Positions 42,942 through 52,000 of a stretch of DNA of 64,000 nt are shown here, piece by piece. The stretch lies in NCBI RefSeq assembly GCF_012271785.1, contig NZ_JAAWVT010000013.1:26351-90350 (forward strand), given 5' to 3'. The number at the start of each line of letters is the position of its first letter. Positions within the stretch are counted from its first letter, which is position 1. The position numbers and the translations under genes were made by a program. The stretch comes from Paeniglutamicibacter terrestris. Lineage in GTDB: Bacteria; Actinomycetota; Actinomycetes; Actinomycetales; Micrococcaceae. Below the pieces are notes generated by a model that did no database searches, had not been told where the DNA came from, and saw only the letters and a list, made by a program, of their open reading frames with translations.

Positions 42942-43286
42942 GCTCCAAAATCTACCAGTCCAAGGCCCCCTCTTCCCCGGTTTTTGTGCTCGGACATCGG
43001 GTGATTCCTACCATTGTTTCGGTTATCGGACCGGCCAAGAATTGCTTACCAGCGTGGCCTGGCGCGAAAAATCAGCGAATGCGCGCACTCATGAAGACCG
43101 GCAAGATCCCAGCCGCAGCTATCAAGAAACTGGCCGCGAGGTGGCCACCGTCGGTGCTTTTCCGGCAACCTGCACTTTCAAAATGGCCCAACCGAAGTCG
43201 CGGGTTGACGTTTCAGACCCGCATTCTCCAATGCGCACCGGGCGCCAAACTACGCTTCCGTTCGCGGCCAAACTAAAGTTGGCACA
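42942..43286. other. Gene-free gap between upp and tadA
   Basis: 345 nt separating divergent genes. It contains no hairpin, repeat or ORF with a ribosome site that I would support; only promoters are expected. Confidence 0.55.
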
Positions 43287-43775
43287 GTGATTCCTCAACG
43301 AACCAGCCACAGTGAGCTCATGGACCTTGCCCTCGCCGAGGCCCGGGCTGCCCTTGCGACCGGAGATGTTCCCATCGGCGCGGTGATCATTGGCCCCGAC
43401 GCCAAGGTGCTGGCCACTGGCCGGAACGAACGCGAGGCTCATGGAGACCCCACCGCCCACGCCGAGCTGGTGGCCATCCGTGCCGCTGCCCGGGCACTGC
43501 GTGAGGCAGGGATTGATGATGGTTGGCGTCTGGAGGACTGCACCCTAGTGGTCACCTTGGAACCTTGCGCCATGTGTGCCGGAGCCATCGTGCTTTCGCG
43601 CATCCCCCGGGTTGTGTTCGGCGCCTGGGATGAGAAGGCGGGCGCCGTCGGCTCGGTGTTCGACATTCTGCGCGAGCCTCGGCTCAACCACTGGGTCGAG
43701 GTCTACCCAGGTGTCCGCGAGGAAGAGTGCGGGCGCTTGCTCACCGACTTTTTTCGCGCACGACGCCAAGATTAG
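43287..43775 (+). CDS. tadA: tRNA-specific adenosine deaminase
   Basis: 162 residues of the cytidine deaminase fold. Zinc-binding is H-A-E in PTAHAELVAIRAA with PCAMCAGAIVLSR, and DVPIGAVI is the family opening. It converts adenosine-34 of tRNA-Arg(ACG) to inosine; two tRNA-Arg(ACG) genes, its substrate, are in this same window. It starts at GTG 43287; ATG 43320 is an alternative that would drop 11 residues. Confidence 0.95.
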   Translation: MIPQRTSHSELMDLALAEARAALATGDVPIGAVIIGPDAKVLATGRNEREAHGDPTAHAELVAIRAAARALREAGIDDGWRLEDCTLVVTLEPCAMCAGAIVLSRIPRVVFGAWDEKAGAVGSVFDILREPRLNHWVEVYPGVREEECGRLLTDFFRARRQD

Positions 43776-43787
43776 TAGCCCCGTGGC

Positions 43788-45026
43788 CTAGGCGAGCCGC
43801 CGCGCATCCAGCTTCGCGATGTCCTTAGCTCGCGATGCTGGCGAATCTAGGCTGAACGAGCGAAAGTCACCCAAGTCTTCGGTGATCCACTGTTCGAGCT
43901 GACCGATACGTTCGCGTACTGCGGGGCTCGCAGGGGCAAACGTCCACCAAGCAATACGGGAGTTTTCCGGATCGTACTGCCACAGTCCAATGATCCGACC
44001 TCGATCGAGAATCGGATGATCAGATAAGTCTGCGGCAAGTGCGGAGCCACTCATGCCGGCCACAGCGCTCTTGCCCGCTTCATCAAAGAGATCTGCGGAA
44101 TTACGGCGCAATAGCACCAAAGAATCCGAACCCGACAGCAGCTGGATGTCCTCGGCCGACGGCACCTCGAAAGCTGCCAGCTCCGTCACGTCTACTGGCC
44201 GCAGCCACAACTGGTCGCCAGCCGCTGTAGCGATTTCCACGGCACCCACCGCAAGAAGCGCAGCCTTGGCCTGAGCCACCGTGAAGGCGGTGAACCACCG
44301 AATCTGACCCAAGGTTGCCCCGCCGGTCCATCTGAGGAAGCGCTCAAGCATTCTGGCCCGCACCACGTCGTCGCCATCCCCGGTACTTTCTAGTTCCCAG
44401 GCCACGTAGGAATAGCGTTGTTGGTCCAGCCGCCCGTTCACCGGCACGCGGCGGATTCGCCCGTCGGCCTGCAACAGTCCAAGGGCCGCCGGCAGTGTGG
44501 TGCTGGCACCCTTTTTCTTGCCTTCTTCACCCAAGTTGCGGACCTTGTCGCCCAGAATTTCCTTCAGTCCGCGCGGGTCCAAAGCCTCCTTATCGGTGCC
44601 TCGTACGCCGCGTAGGACCTGTAATACCTCTTGGGATAGGCTCTCGATTTCAGCGCTCTGAACACCTAGTCGCAGCAAAACCTTCACCGCTGCCTCGGCC
44701 GAGGAATGTCCGATTTGCAGCCCCCAGGCGTAGTCGGAGGCGGGCAGGACGTAGGTGCAACCTCGTGCGGTGGGTAACTCGTGGATGTCCTGCTCGGCGA
44801 GCGCAGCGTCGGCCTCGGCTCGTCCGATCCCGGCTCGGGCAAATAACGTGAGATAGGCGTTTGCGCCACCGACCGACCGAGCCCAACCCACCGCGTCTAG
44901 GACGGCGGGCGCCGTGAGACCAGCCATCCGCCCGTCCAAGCCCTGCCGGTTCCAGGACCAAGCGCGCAGTAGCTCCGGGGTCAGTTTTTCCGGTTCGATT
45001 CGGGCGATGAGGTTTGAGGTGCTCAT
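43788..45026 (-). CDS. AlkZ/YcaQ-like winged-helix protein, catalytic glutamines absent
   Basis: 412 residues of the HTH_42 superfamily (DNA glycosylases unhooking alkylated or crosslinked bases). The three-winged-helix plan is seen around 120-270 (e.g. PAALGLLQADGRIRRVP, ERFLRWTGGATLGQIRWF). The usual QxQ motif near residue 45 is replaced by GWARSVGG in the comparable position, so activity is doubtful. CAGAAT lies 6 nt before ATG 45026 with no Shine-Dalgarno. It is convergent with tadA and upstream of a tRNA-Ser. Confidence 0.78.
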   Translation of the reverse strand: MSTSNLIARIEPEKLTPELLRAWSWNRQGLDGRMAGLTAPAVLDAVGWARSVGGANAYLTLFARAGIGRAEADAALAEQDIHELPTARGCTYVLPASDYAWGLQIGHSSAEAAVKVLLRLGVQSAEIESLSQEVLQVLRGVRGTDKEALDPRGLKEILGDKVRNLGEEGKKKGASTTLPAALGLLQADGRIRRVPVNGRLDQQRYSYVAWELESTGDGDDVVRARMLERFLRWTGGATLGQIRWFTAFTVAQAKAALLAVGAVEIATAAGDQLWLRPVDVTELAAFEVPSAEDIQLLSGSDSLVLLRRNSADLFDEAGKSAVAGMSGSALAADLSDHPILDRGRIIGLWQYDPENSRIAWWTFAPASPAVRERIGQLEQWITEDLGDFRSFSLDSPASRAKDIAKLDARRLA

Positions 45027-45096
45027 GGGTACATTCTGCCCCGAGAGACCACTCGTTTTTGTTGTGGGCCATTTACCCGGTAGAGTGTTCTGGTCT

Positions 45097-45187
45097 GGTG
45101 ACGTGTCCGAGCGGCCGAAGGTGCAACACTCGAAATGTTGTGTACGGTAACCCCGTACCGAGGGTTCAAATCCCTCCGTCACCGCCA
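45097..45187 (+). tRNA. tRNA-Ser (anticodon CGA)
   Basis: Acceptor GGTGACG/CGTCACC, anticodon stem CAACA/TGTTG with loop CTCGAAA (anticodon CGA), a long variable arm and an encoded CCA. It begins 71 nt past the AlkZ-like gene start on the other strand. Confidence 0.96.
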
Positions 45188-45190
45188 GTA

Positions 45191-45228
45191 TGAAGGGTTT
45201 GGATTCCGCAAGGAATCCAAACCCTTCA
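45191..45228 (+). terminator. Intrinsic terminator after tRNA-Ser(CGA)
   Basis: TGAAGGGTTTGGATTCC and GGAATCCAAACCCTTCA form a perfect 17-bp stem around GCAA. Confidence 0.88.
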
Positions 45229-45239
45229 GTCGTTAACAC

Positions 45240-45724
45240 GACTTGGTGTGTAGTTGAGCCGCCAGATTTGACGCTGCTGACATGTCTCGAAATGACAGGT
45301 GCCGTGTTTCAACGTGTTGAAGTTTCGGTGGACGCGTCAGGTTGACCATTTCTCCGCCAACGATCCCACGGGAACAACCACAATCGCCCTGTCCGCTCTG
45401 GTGATCCCTAGGACGAACAGGAGCCTGTCGTCCAGCCCATCCGCAAAACTGTGATCACAACACTCATTCTCGCTTGGGATCAGCATCCTTGCCGACTCCC
45501 GTTTTCACGCCGAATGAATCAGAGACCGCCAGTGGTCATCCAAACCGGCTGACTTCGGAAAAGAGATTGGTTCAGTCTTGAGAACCGTTATGAGCGAATG
45601 CCGTGACAACACAGGCTGACTCAGGGTGCGGCGTCCACAAACGACTGGGCGTACGGGCACCATGAATAATTCTCCGTGGACGGCTCCTTGCGAGGTACCC
45701 GGCATACCTTCGAGAATTGAACCA
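45240..45724. other. Gene-poor stretch between tRNA-Ser and the MerR promoter
   Basis: About 485 nt with no ORF I can support. Frames are interrupted and no ribosome site precedes the candidate starts. It could hold decayed sequence downstream of the tRNA; no integrase, att-type repeat or transposon end was found. Confidence 0.5.
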
Positions 45725-45755
45725 TTGACTCTCACACTGTGTGAGGCGGAATCAT
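45725..45755 (+). promoter_or_regulatory. MerR-type promoter
   Basis: TTGACT (45725-45730) is followed by the perfect inverted repeat CTCACAC-T-GTGTGAG (45731-45745) and AATCAT 19 nt after the -35. The over-long spacer containing the dyad is the hallmark of MerR-activated promoters. Confidence 0.75.
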
Positions 45756-45765
45756 CGGAGACATC

Positions 45766-46596
45766 ATGTTCAGCATCGGAGAGTTCGCGTCGATAGGCCA
45801 GGTGTCCGTTCGAATGCTCAGGCACTACGACGATATCGGCTTGCTCCCTCCAGCCAGAGTCGATCCGCACAGCGGATATCGCTCCTACAAAGGGCGGCAG
45901 TTTGCTGTGCTTGGCGCCATACTGGCGTACAAGGACCTCGGATTTCGCCTCGATGAAGTGGCGCGAATCGTGCAGGGAGAGGTCGACGACCTAGCCCTAC
46001 ACACGATGCTGACTTCACGGCGCACCGAGCTCGCGCGGCAACTCGACCTCGACTCAGCGCGACTAGGTCGACTCGACATGCGCCTCCGCCACCTCGAAGG
46101 AGCACCACTGATGTCCACCATCACCACCGAACTCAAGCCACTGCCCGCCCAACATGTTGCCCAAGCATGTGCCGTCGTACCGGGATTCGGACCGGAAAAC
46201 ATCACACCGATTATCGGGCCACTATTTGGCCGACTCGCCCGCGATCTCGTGGCGGCCGGAGTACGACCGGGTCCCCGGTCCCTCGCGATGTATGAGGCGA
46301 TCGAATCTGGGGACGGCGAGGGAGCTAGAGCCTACGCAGCGTTCCTCGTCGATGCCGATGTCGAACCGGGAATCGGCTTCGCCATCGCCGACGTGCCTGG
46401 GGCTGCGTTGGCCGCCACCACCGTTCACTACGGCTCGATGGACACCATCGGAACCTCGTGGGAGGCCCTTCATGCATGGATCGAAGAGAATAACTATGAG
46501 TTGGCCGGAGTTTGCCGAGAGCTGTATATCGTGTCCGAGCCCGAGCCTCAGGAGAACTGGGTGACCGAGCTGCAGCAACCCGTCATCCGCGCTTGA
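45766..46596 (+). CDS. MerR-family regulator with GyrI-like effector domain
   Basis: 276 residues. The N-terminal MerR HTH is FSIGEFASIGQVSVRMLRHYD (residues about 2-22, read as SIGEFASIGQVSVRMLRHY) with GLLPPARVDPHSGYR, then a coiled linker (80-120) and a GyrI/BmrR-type ligand-binding domain (about 125-276). GGAG 7 nt before ATG 45766 supports the start. It likely activates its own promoter on binding a lipophilic drug-like molecule (family knowledge). No exporter gene is next to it. Confidence 0.92.
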   Translation: MFSIGEFASIGQVSVRMLRHYDDIGLLPPARVDPHSGYRSYKGRQFAVLGAILAYKDLGFRLDEVARIVQGEVDDLALHTMLTSRRTELARQLDLDSARLGRLDMRLRHLEGAPLMSTITTELKPLPAQHVAQACAVVPGFGPENITPIIGPLFGRLARDLVAAGVRPGPRSLAMYEAIESGDGEGARAYAAFLVDADVEPGIGFAIADVPGAALAATTVHYGSMDTIGTSWEALHAWIEENNYELAGVCRELYIVSEPEPQENWVTELQQPVIRA

Positions 46597-46766
46597 CCGA
46601 ACGATCGCCGGGCACATGCATGTCCTGTGCCAGGCGATTCTTCCCCGTGCGACGACCCGGCCCAGGGCCTCTGAAGTTGCTCTGGGGTTCCGGGGGAGAA
46701 CCCTGCAGGCCTTCGCATCGCGGATGTTTTGGCGCCATTCACCGGCGTAAAAGTTAGGCTGACCCG

Positions 46767-47303
46767 ATGGACCCGATAAATCAGCCGATCTTGGAGACCG
46801 GTGCGTATCGGTTACGACCATTCGAGGCAAAGGACGCCGAGTTAATTCGCGAAGCTTCGACCGATCCGCTGATTCCCCTGATTACGACAGTTCCGGCCAA
46901 CGGTACGGACCAAGAGATACGTGAATTCATTGAACGTCAGCATCATCGACTTGTGGCTCGAGCCGGATACTCCTTCGCCATCTCTGATGCAGACTCTGAT
47001 CAAGCACTGGGCCAGATCGGATTGTGGCTGAAAAATGCCGAGCAAGGCCGCGCCAGCATCGGGTACTGGGTTGGCCCTCGTCATCGAAACAAGAGAATTG
47101 TTTCTGCTGCCCTAGACGCCATCTCGCGGTGGGGGCTGAGCCTGCCCGAGATATACCGGCTGGAACTTTACGTTGAGCCTTGGAATGAGGGATCTTGGCG
47201 AGCAGCTGAACGCTGCGGCTACACCCGCGAGGGGTTACTTCGTAGCTGGCAGGAGGTCGGTGGGCAGCGTAAGGATATGTATATGTATTCCCGCATCGAA
47301 TAA
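46767..47303 (+). CDS. GNAT-family N-acetyltransferase (RimJ/RimL type)
   Basis: 178 residues. It has the RimJ/L-type opening (ETGAYRLRPFEAKDAELIRE), the acetyl-CoA motif around SIGYWVGPRHRNKRIVSAAL (about 92-112) and the terminal LELYVEPWNEGSWRAAERCG. It acetylates a protein N-terminus or small amine; the acceptor is unknown. TAGGCT 6 nt before ATG 46767, without a Shine-Dalgarno, implies a leaderless mRNA. Confidence 0.9.
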   Translation: MDPINQPILETGAYRLRPFEAKDAELIREASTDPLIPLITTVPANGTDQEIREFIERQHHRLVARAGYSFAISDADSDQALGQIGLWLKNAEQGRASIGYWVGPRHRNKRIVSAALDAISRWGLSLPEIYRLELYVEPWNEGSWRAAERCGYTREGLLRSWQEVGGQRKDMYMYSRIE

Positions 47304-47434
47304 TCCGCATACGGGTTGTGGATAGAAACTTTCGTTGAGGTCAGACGCTGATATCCCCTCGCCGATCAAGTCTCCTTGCGCACCATCACGACCGGCTAGG
47401 GTTGATTTTAACTAACCGACAAAGGACTTCATTA

Positions 47435-47671
47435 ATGGATCTGATGATCTCGTGGGGTGTGTTTATTGGACTTACGACGGTGATTATCTACTCCCATGGA
47501 AAAGAGAAGCCAACTCGCGAAGAACCAGCCCACCGCAGAGGCAGGGCACTGCCTCGCAACCGTGTCGCGAGAAGGCTCGCGTTGTATACGTCTACGGACT
47601 GGGTTCTACTCATAGGCGCGGTCGCATTCCTCACGTCGGCCATCTCGGGAACCGCCGAGGTATTACTCTGA
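47435..47671 (+). CDS. Small two-helix membrane protein
   Basis: 78 residues. Two membrane helices (LMISWGVFIGLTTVIIYS, about 3-20, and WVLLIGAVAFLTSAISGT, about 55-73) are joined by a basic cytoplasmic loop (HGKEKPTREEPAHRRGRALP). AAAGGA 9 nt before ATG 47435 gives a good ribosome site. No known family; it is short enough to be missed by automated callers. Function unknown. Confidence 0.65.
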   Translation: MDLMISWGVFIGLTTVIIYSHGKEKPTREEPAHRRGRALPRNRVARRLALYTSTDWVLLIGAVAFLTSAISGTAEVLL

Positions 47672-47760
47672 ACCGTGCCGGACCATGCCCGAAGCGAGGC
47701 ATTTTCGAGGCGTTAGTGGAGGACGATTTTGGGAACAAGGGCCCCTGCAAATGGAAAATT

Positions 47761-48465
47761 CTATAACCGCAACCACGCGACGGTGCGCCGGTTCTTCACC
47801 AACACAAAGTGGTGCATGATGATCACCACCGCAGCCCAACATCCACCGATTAGTAACCCACCGACGACATCGGTTAGCCAATGGTGCCCCAGATAGATGC
47901 GGCTCCATCCCACGCCCACGGCGAGGCACCCCAAGCTAGATAGCGCCACAACTCTGGCCCACTGGCTGCGCAGAATGAGGAAAGCCAGATACCCGATGAC
48001 TCCTAAGATCGCCACGGAGTTCAGCGTGTGACCACTCGGAAACGAGTAGGACGCGGGCACCGGCAATAATGCGTCGTCCAGCGGAGGTCGCGCCCTACCC
48101 CAGATATTCTTCAGCACCACCGTCAGCGTCACCGAACCGGCCGCCGTCAGGGCAATGAGCGCACCTGGCCATAGGCTGTGGGTGCGCCAGAAGAAAAGGC
48201 CAATAACGCAAAGCGACAGTATGGACATGCCCAAGGTGTCGCCCACGGAACTAAACACCCACGCCACGATCGTTGCGAAAGGCGTCCGGTGGGATTCCAT
48301 CCACTCGAGCAATGGAATGTCCCACTCATGGGGAACTCCCCCAGCGGCAACCGAAACCCACAGCCTGCGTGCCACGGCAAAAAGGCCCAAAACTAGGGCC
48401 AGACAAAAAATCAGGATGGAGCCGGCCCGTTGGCCGTTCTTTGCGGGACGGCGCGATGAACTCAT
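47761..48465 (-). CDS. PAP2-superfamily phosphatase
   Basis: 234 residues with five to six membrane helices and all three phosphatase motifs: KNIWGRARPP (near residue 120), SFPSGHTLNS (near 142) and SRIYLGHHWLTDVVGG (near 190). It removes phosphate from a lipid phosphate such as undecaprenyl pyrophosphate or phosphatidic acid, with the active site facing outward. TAGGCT lies 7 nt before ATG 48465; it is leaderless by pattern. Confidence 0.93.
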   Translation of the reverse strand: MSSSRRPAKNGQRAGSILIFCLALVLGLFAVARRLWVSVAAGGVPHEWDIPLLEWMESHRTPFATIVAWVFSSVGDTLGMSILSLCVIGLFFWRTHSLWPGALIALTAAGSVTLTVVLKNIWGRARPPLDDALLPVPASYSFPSGHTLNSVAILGVIGYLAFLILRSQWARVVALSSLGCLAVGVGWSRIYLGHHWLTDVVGGLLIGGCWAAVVIIMHHFVLVKNRRTVAWLRL

Positions 48466-48576
48466 GCTAGAAAGCCTAGTGCCAGCGTCTGGGGAAGCAC
48501 TGATACTCGGACAACACCCACATCTAGGCCGACCCCGGTGCAGGACTCACAGCGTGGCATACGGGAAGATGGGTAC

Positions 48577-49035
48577 ATGACAATTCGCGTGCTGGCCGTC
48601 GGCAAAAAACATGAATCCTGGGTCGATGAGGGAATCGAACGCTACGAAAAGCGCATGAAAAAGCCCTTCGACATCAAGTGGCAGCTGCTGTCGCACTCGT
48701 CGAGAGAAGGGGATTCGGCACGCACCGAGGAATCAGAACGAATCCTGGCCAAGGTTGATACACGCGACTTTTTGGTGCTGCTGGATGAGCGTGGAAAGAA
48801 CATTGACTCCCCCGCGCTGGCCAAGACCCTGCAGCGTCCCTTGGACACCTCACGAAACATCACTGTGGTGATCGGCGGTGCTTACGGTGTAGATGACACC
48901 GTCCATGCCCGCGCCGATTTTGTGTGGAGCCTGTCCAAGCTGGTCTTCCCCCACCAATTGGTGCGTCTGATCCTCACCGAGCAGCTGTACCGCGCGCAGG
49001 AAATTGCCGGAGGCGGCAAGTACCACCACGTTTAG
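48577..49035 (+). CDS. rlmH: 23S rRNA (pseudouridine1915-N3)-methyltransferase
   Basis: 152 residues of the SPOUT family: VLAVGKKHESWVDEGIERYE at the start, the SAM-binding knot VVIGGAYGVDD and HQLVRLILTEQLYRAQEI near the end. It methylates helix 69 of 23S rRNA. It starts at ATG 48577, 6 nt after GAAGAT; GGGAAG also precedes. A longer in-frame reading is not needed. Confidence 0.96.
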   Translation: MTIRVLAVGKKHESWVDEGIERYEKRMKKPFDIKWQLLSHSSREGDSARTEESERILAKVDTRDFLVLLDERGKNIDSPALAKTLQRPLDTSRNITVVIGGAYGVDDTVHARADFVWSLSKLVFPHQLVRLILTEQLYRAQEIAGGGKYHHV

Positions 49036-49092
49036 TTCAACGCGCAAATCTCTGTTCCCCAATTGACGCAGTCACCGTTTAGGCTGGGGACA

Positions 49093-52000
49093 ATGGCAAA
49101 AAATGCGGATGCGACGCACGTCCTAGAGCGGTTCACCCCCGCAACGAGAGCTTGGTTCGAGGGTGCCTTCGCCGCGCCGACACCAGCGCAAATCGGGGCA
49201 TGGGACGCCATCTCCACGCAGCGTCATGCGCTGGTCGTCGCACCCACCGGATCCGGCAAAACACTCTCGGCCTTCCTTTGGGCGCTAGATTCCTTTGCCC
49301 GGACCGCCACCGACATCATGGATTCGGCACTGCCGGGCCTCCAGGAGCCGCTTCCTGCTGCGTCAAAGACCACTGGCTCCGGCGGAACACGAGTGCTCTA
49401 CATTTCACCGTTGAAGGCTCTCGGCGTGGACGTCGAACGCAACCTCCGGGCGCCGTTGGTTGGCATCAAGGCCACCGCCGCGCATCTGGGTCTCGCGGTT
49501 CCTCAGGTTTCGGTGGGCGTGCGTTCCGGCGATACCCCGGCCAATGAGCGCCGCAAACTGGTGACCCACCCTCCGGATATCCTCATCACCACCCCGGAGT
49601 CGCTCTATCTGATGCTGACCTCCAAGGCCCGCGAATCGCTGACGCAGGTTCATACCGTCATCCTCGACGAGGTGCACGCGGTAGCCGGTACCAAGCGCGG
49701 CGCCCACCTAGCTTTGTCCCTGGAACGACTCGATGACTTACTGGCAACCCCGGCCCAACGCATCGGACTCTCGGCCACCGTTGAACCCCGCGAGGAGGTC
49801 GCCCGCTTCTTGGGCGGCACCGCCCCGGTGAGCATCGTTGCCCCACCCATTACCAAAACGTGGGATCTGAGCGTCCGCGTCCCGGTCGAAGATATGACCG
49901 ATTTGCCCGCCGCCGCGGCGGCCCACGATTTGGGCCCCGGTTCCGGGCTGGCTCCACAAGCGAGCATCTGGCCACACGTCGAAGAACAAATCGTCGATTT
50001 GATCGAAGCGAACCGCTCGACCATCGTTTTTGCCAACTCGCGCCGGTTGGCTGAGCGGCTCACCGGCCGGCTGAACGAAATCCATGAAACGCGGGTAGCG
50101 GCAGCAAGTACAGAACCGGTTCTGGGGCCCAACGACATAGATTCCATGGGAGCCGAGCCGAGCGCCGGAACCCCTGTGGCGCGCGTGCAACCGGGCACGG
50201 GAATGCCCGCGGCCATGATGGCGCAGGCGGGCATGAGCGCAACCAGTCTCCCGGCGGATCAGCCCGGAGCGGTGATCCCGCTGGCTCGTGCCCACCATGG
50301 GTCGGTGTCCAAGGAAACCAGGGCCACCATCGAGGACGATTTGAAGACCGGGGTGCTACGCGCCGTGGTGGCCACCAGTTCCCTGGAACTGGGTATCGAC
50401 ATGGGACTGGTGGATCTGGTAATCCAGGTCGAATCCCCACCATCTGTGGCCTCCGGACTGCAGCGAGTGGGCCGAGCCGGGCACCAGGTCGGGGAGACTT
50501 CCACCGGAACCTTCTTCCCCAAGCATCGAGCTGACCTGCTGGCCACCGCGTTGACCGTCTCACGCATGCGCGAGGGAAAGATTGAGAAGTTACACATCCC
50601 CGCCAACCCGTTGGATGTGCTGGCGCAACAGACCCTGGCCGCGTGCGCCCTCGAAGATCTTGGTGTCGAGGCCTGGTTTGAGACCGTACGGCGCTCCGCG
50701 CCCTACGCCTCGCTGCCGCGGGCGGCATTCACCGCGACACTGGAAATGCTGGCGGGCAAATACCCCTCGGACGAATTTGCCCAACTGCGCCCACGCATCG
50801 TCTGGGATCGGGACACCGGAGTGCTCACCGGGCGGCCTGGGGCCCAACGCTTGGCGGTGATCAGCGGCGGCACCATCCCCGATCGCGGACTCTTCGGGGT
50901 CTACCTCATCGGTTCCGAAGAGAGTTCAGGAGCCAAGGGCGGGCGTCGCGTGGGCGAGCTGGATGAGGAAATGGTCTACGAATCCCGGGTGGGGGATGTC
51001 TTTGCCTTGGGGGCAACCAGCTGGAAGATCGAGGACATCACGCACGATCGGGTGCTGGTCTCCCCCGCCTTTGGGCAGCCCGGAAAGCTGCCGTTCTGGA
51101 AGGGAGATTCCCAAGGCAGGCCGGTGGAACTCGGTGCTGCACTCGGTGCGTTCACCGCATCCTTGGTCCAGTCCGGGCAAAGTGCCGCTCGAAAGGAATT
51201 GGCGTCCATCGGTCTGGATGACTTCGCCGCCGGGAACCTGCTGAATTACCTCAGCGCTCAGGCGGAGGCCACCTCCGTGGTGCCAAGTGACAAGACGCTG
51301 GTGGTGGAGCGCTTTGTTGATGAACTGGGCGATTGGCGGGTCATCCTGCACTCACCCTTTGGATTACCTGTCCATGCGCCGTGGGCGCTGGCCGTGGGTG
51401 CTCGGCTGCACGAGCGTTATGGGCTTGATGGTTCCTCGATGGCTGCGGATGACGGGATTGTGCTGCGCGTGCCGGCCATGGACGATGAACCGCCCGGTGC
51501 CGAGCTTTTTGCCTTTGAGCCCGAGGAAATCGAGGATCTCATCACCGCTCAGGTGGGCAATTCGGCGCTGTTCGCCGCGCGTTTCCGTGAGTGCGCGGCC
51601 CGGGCCCTCTTGCTGCCGCGTACCAGCCCGGGCAAACGCACCCCGTTGTGGCAACAGCGCCAACGCAGTGCACAACTCTTGGATGTCGCCCGCAAGTACC
51701 CGGATTTCCCGATTATTTTGGAAACCGTACGCGAGTGCCTAAACGACGTTTATGACCTTCCATCGCTCAAGAGCCTGCTGGGGCAGGTGGCGTCGCGCGG
51801 CATCGCAGTACGTGAGGTGCAGACACGTCTGCCCTCGCCCTTCGCCCAATCTCTGCTCTTTGGTTACGTGGCACAGTTCCTCTACGAGGGCGACTCACCG
51901 CTGGCAGAACGCCGCGCCGCCGCGTTATCCCTGGACCCGGCGCTACTGAACGAATTATTGGGCCGCACCGAGCTGCGCGAACTGTTGGACGCCGGAGTTA

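Noticed and set aside
708..45187. tRNA genes as phage or island attachment sites
   Set aside because: No integrase, and no partial tRNA 3'-end repeat was found beyond the complete second tRNA-Arg copy.
45505..45870. Minus-strand ORF opposite the MerR promoter
   Set aside because: It would overlap the MerR promoter and gene, lacks a ribosome site and matches no family.
49063..49092. TTG start 30 nt upstream of lhr, and TTGACG as a -35 box
   Set aside because: TTGACG to TAGGCT is only 11 nt, too short for a promoter spacer, and the ATG at 49093 follows TAGGCT in the leaderless pattern.
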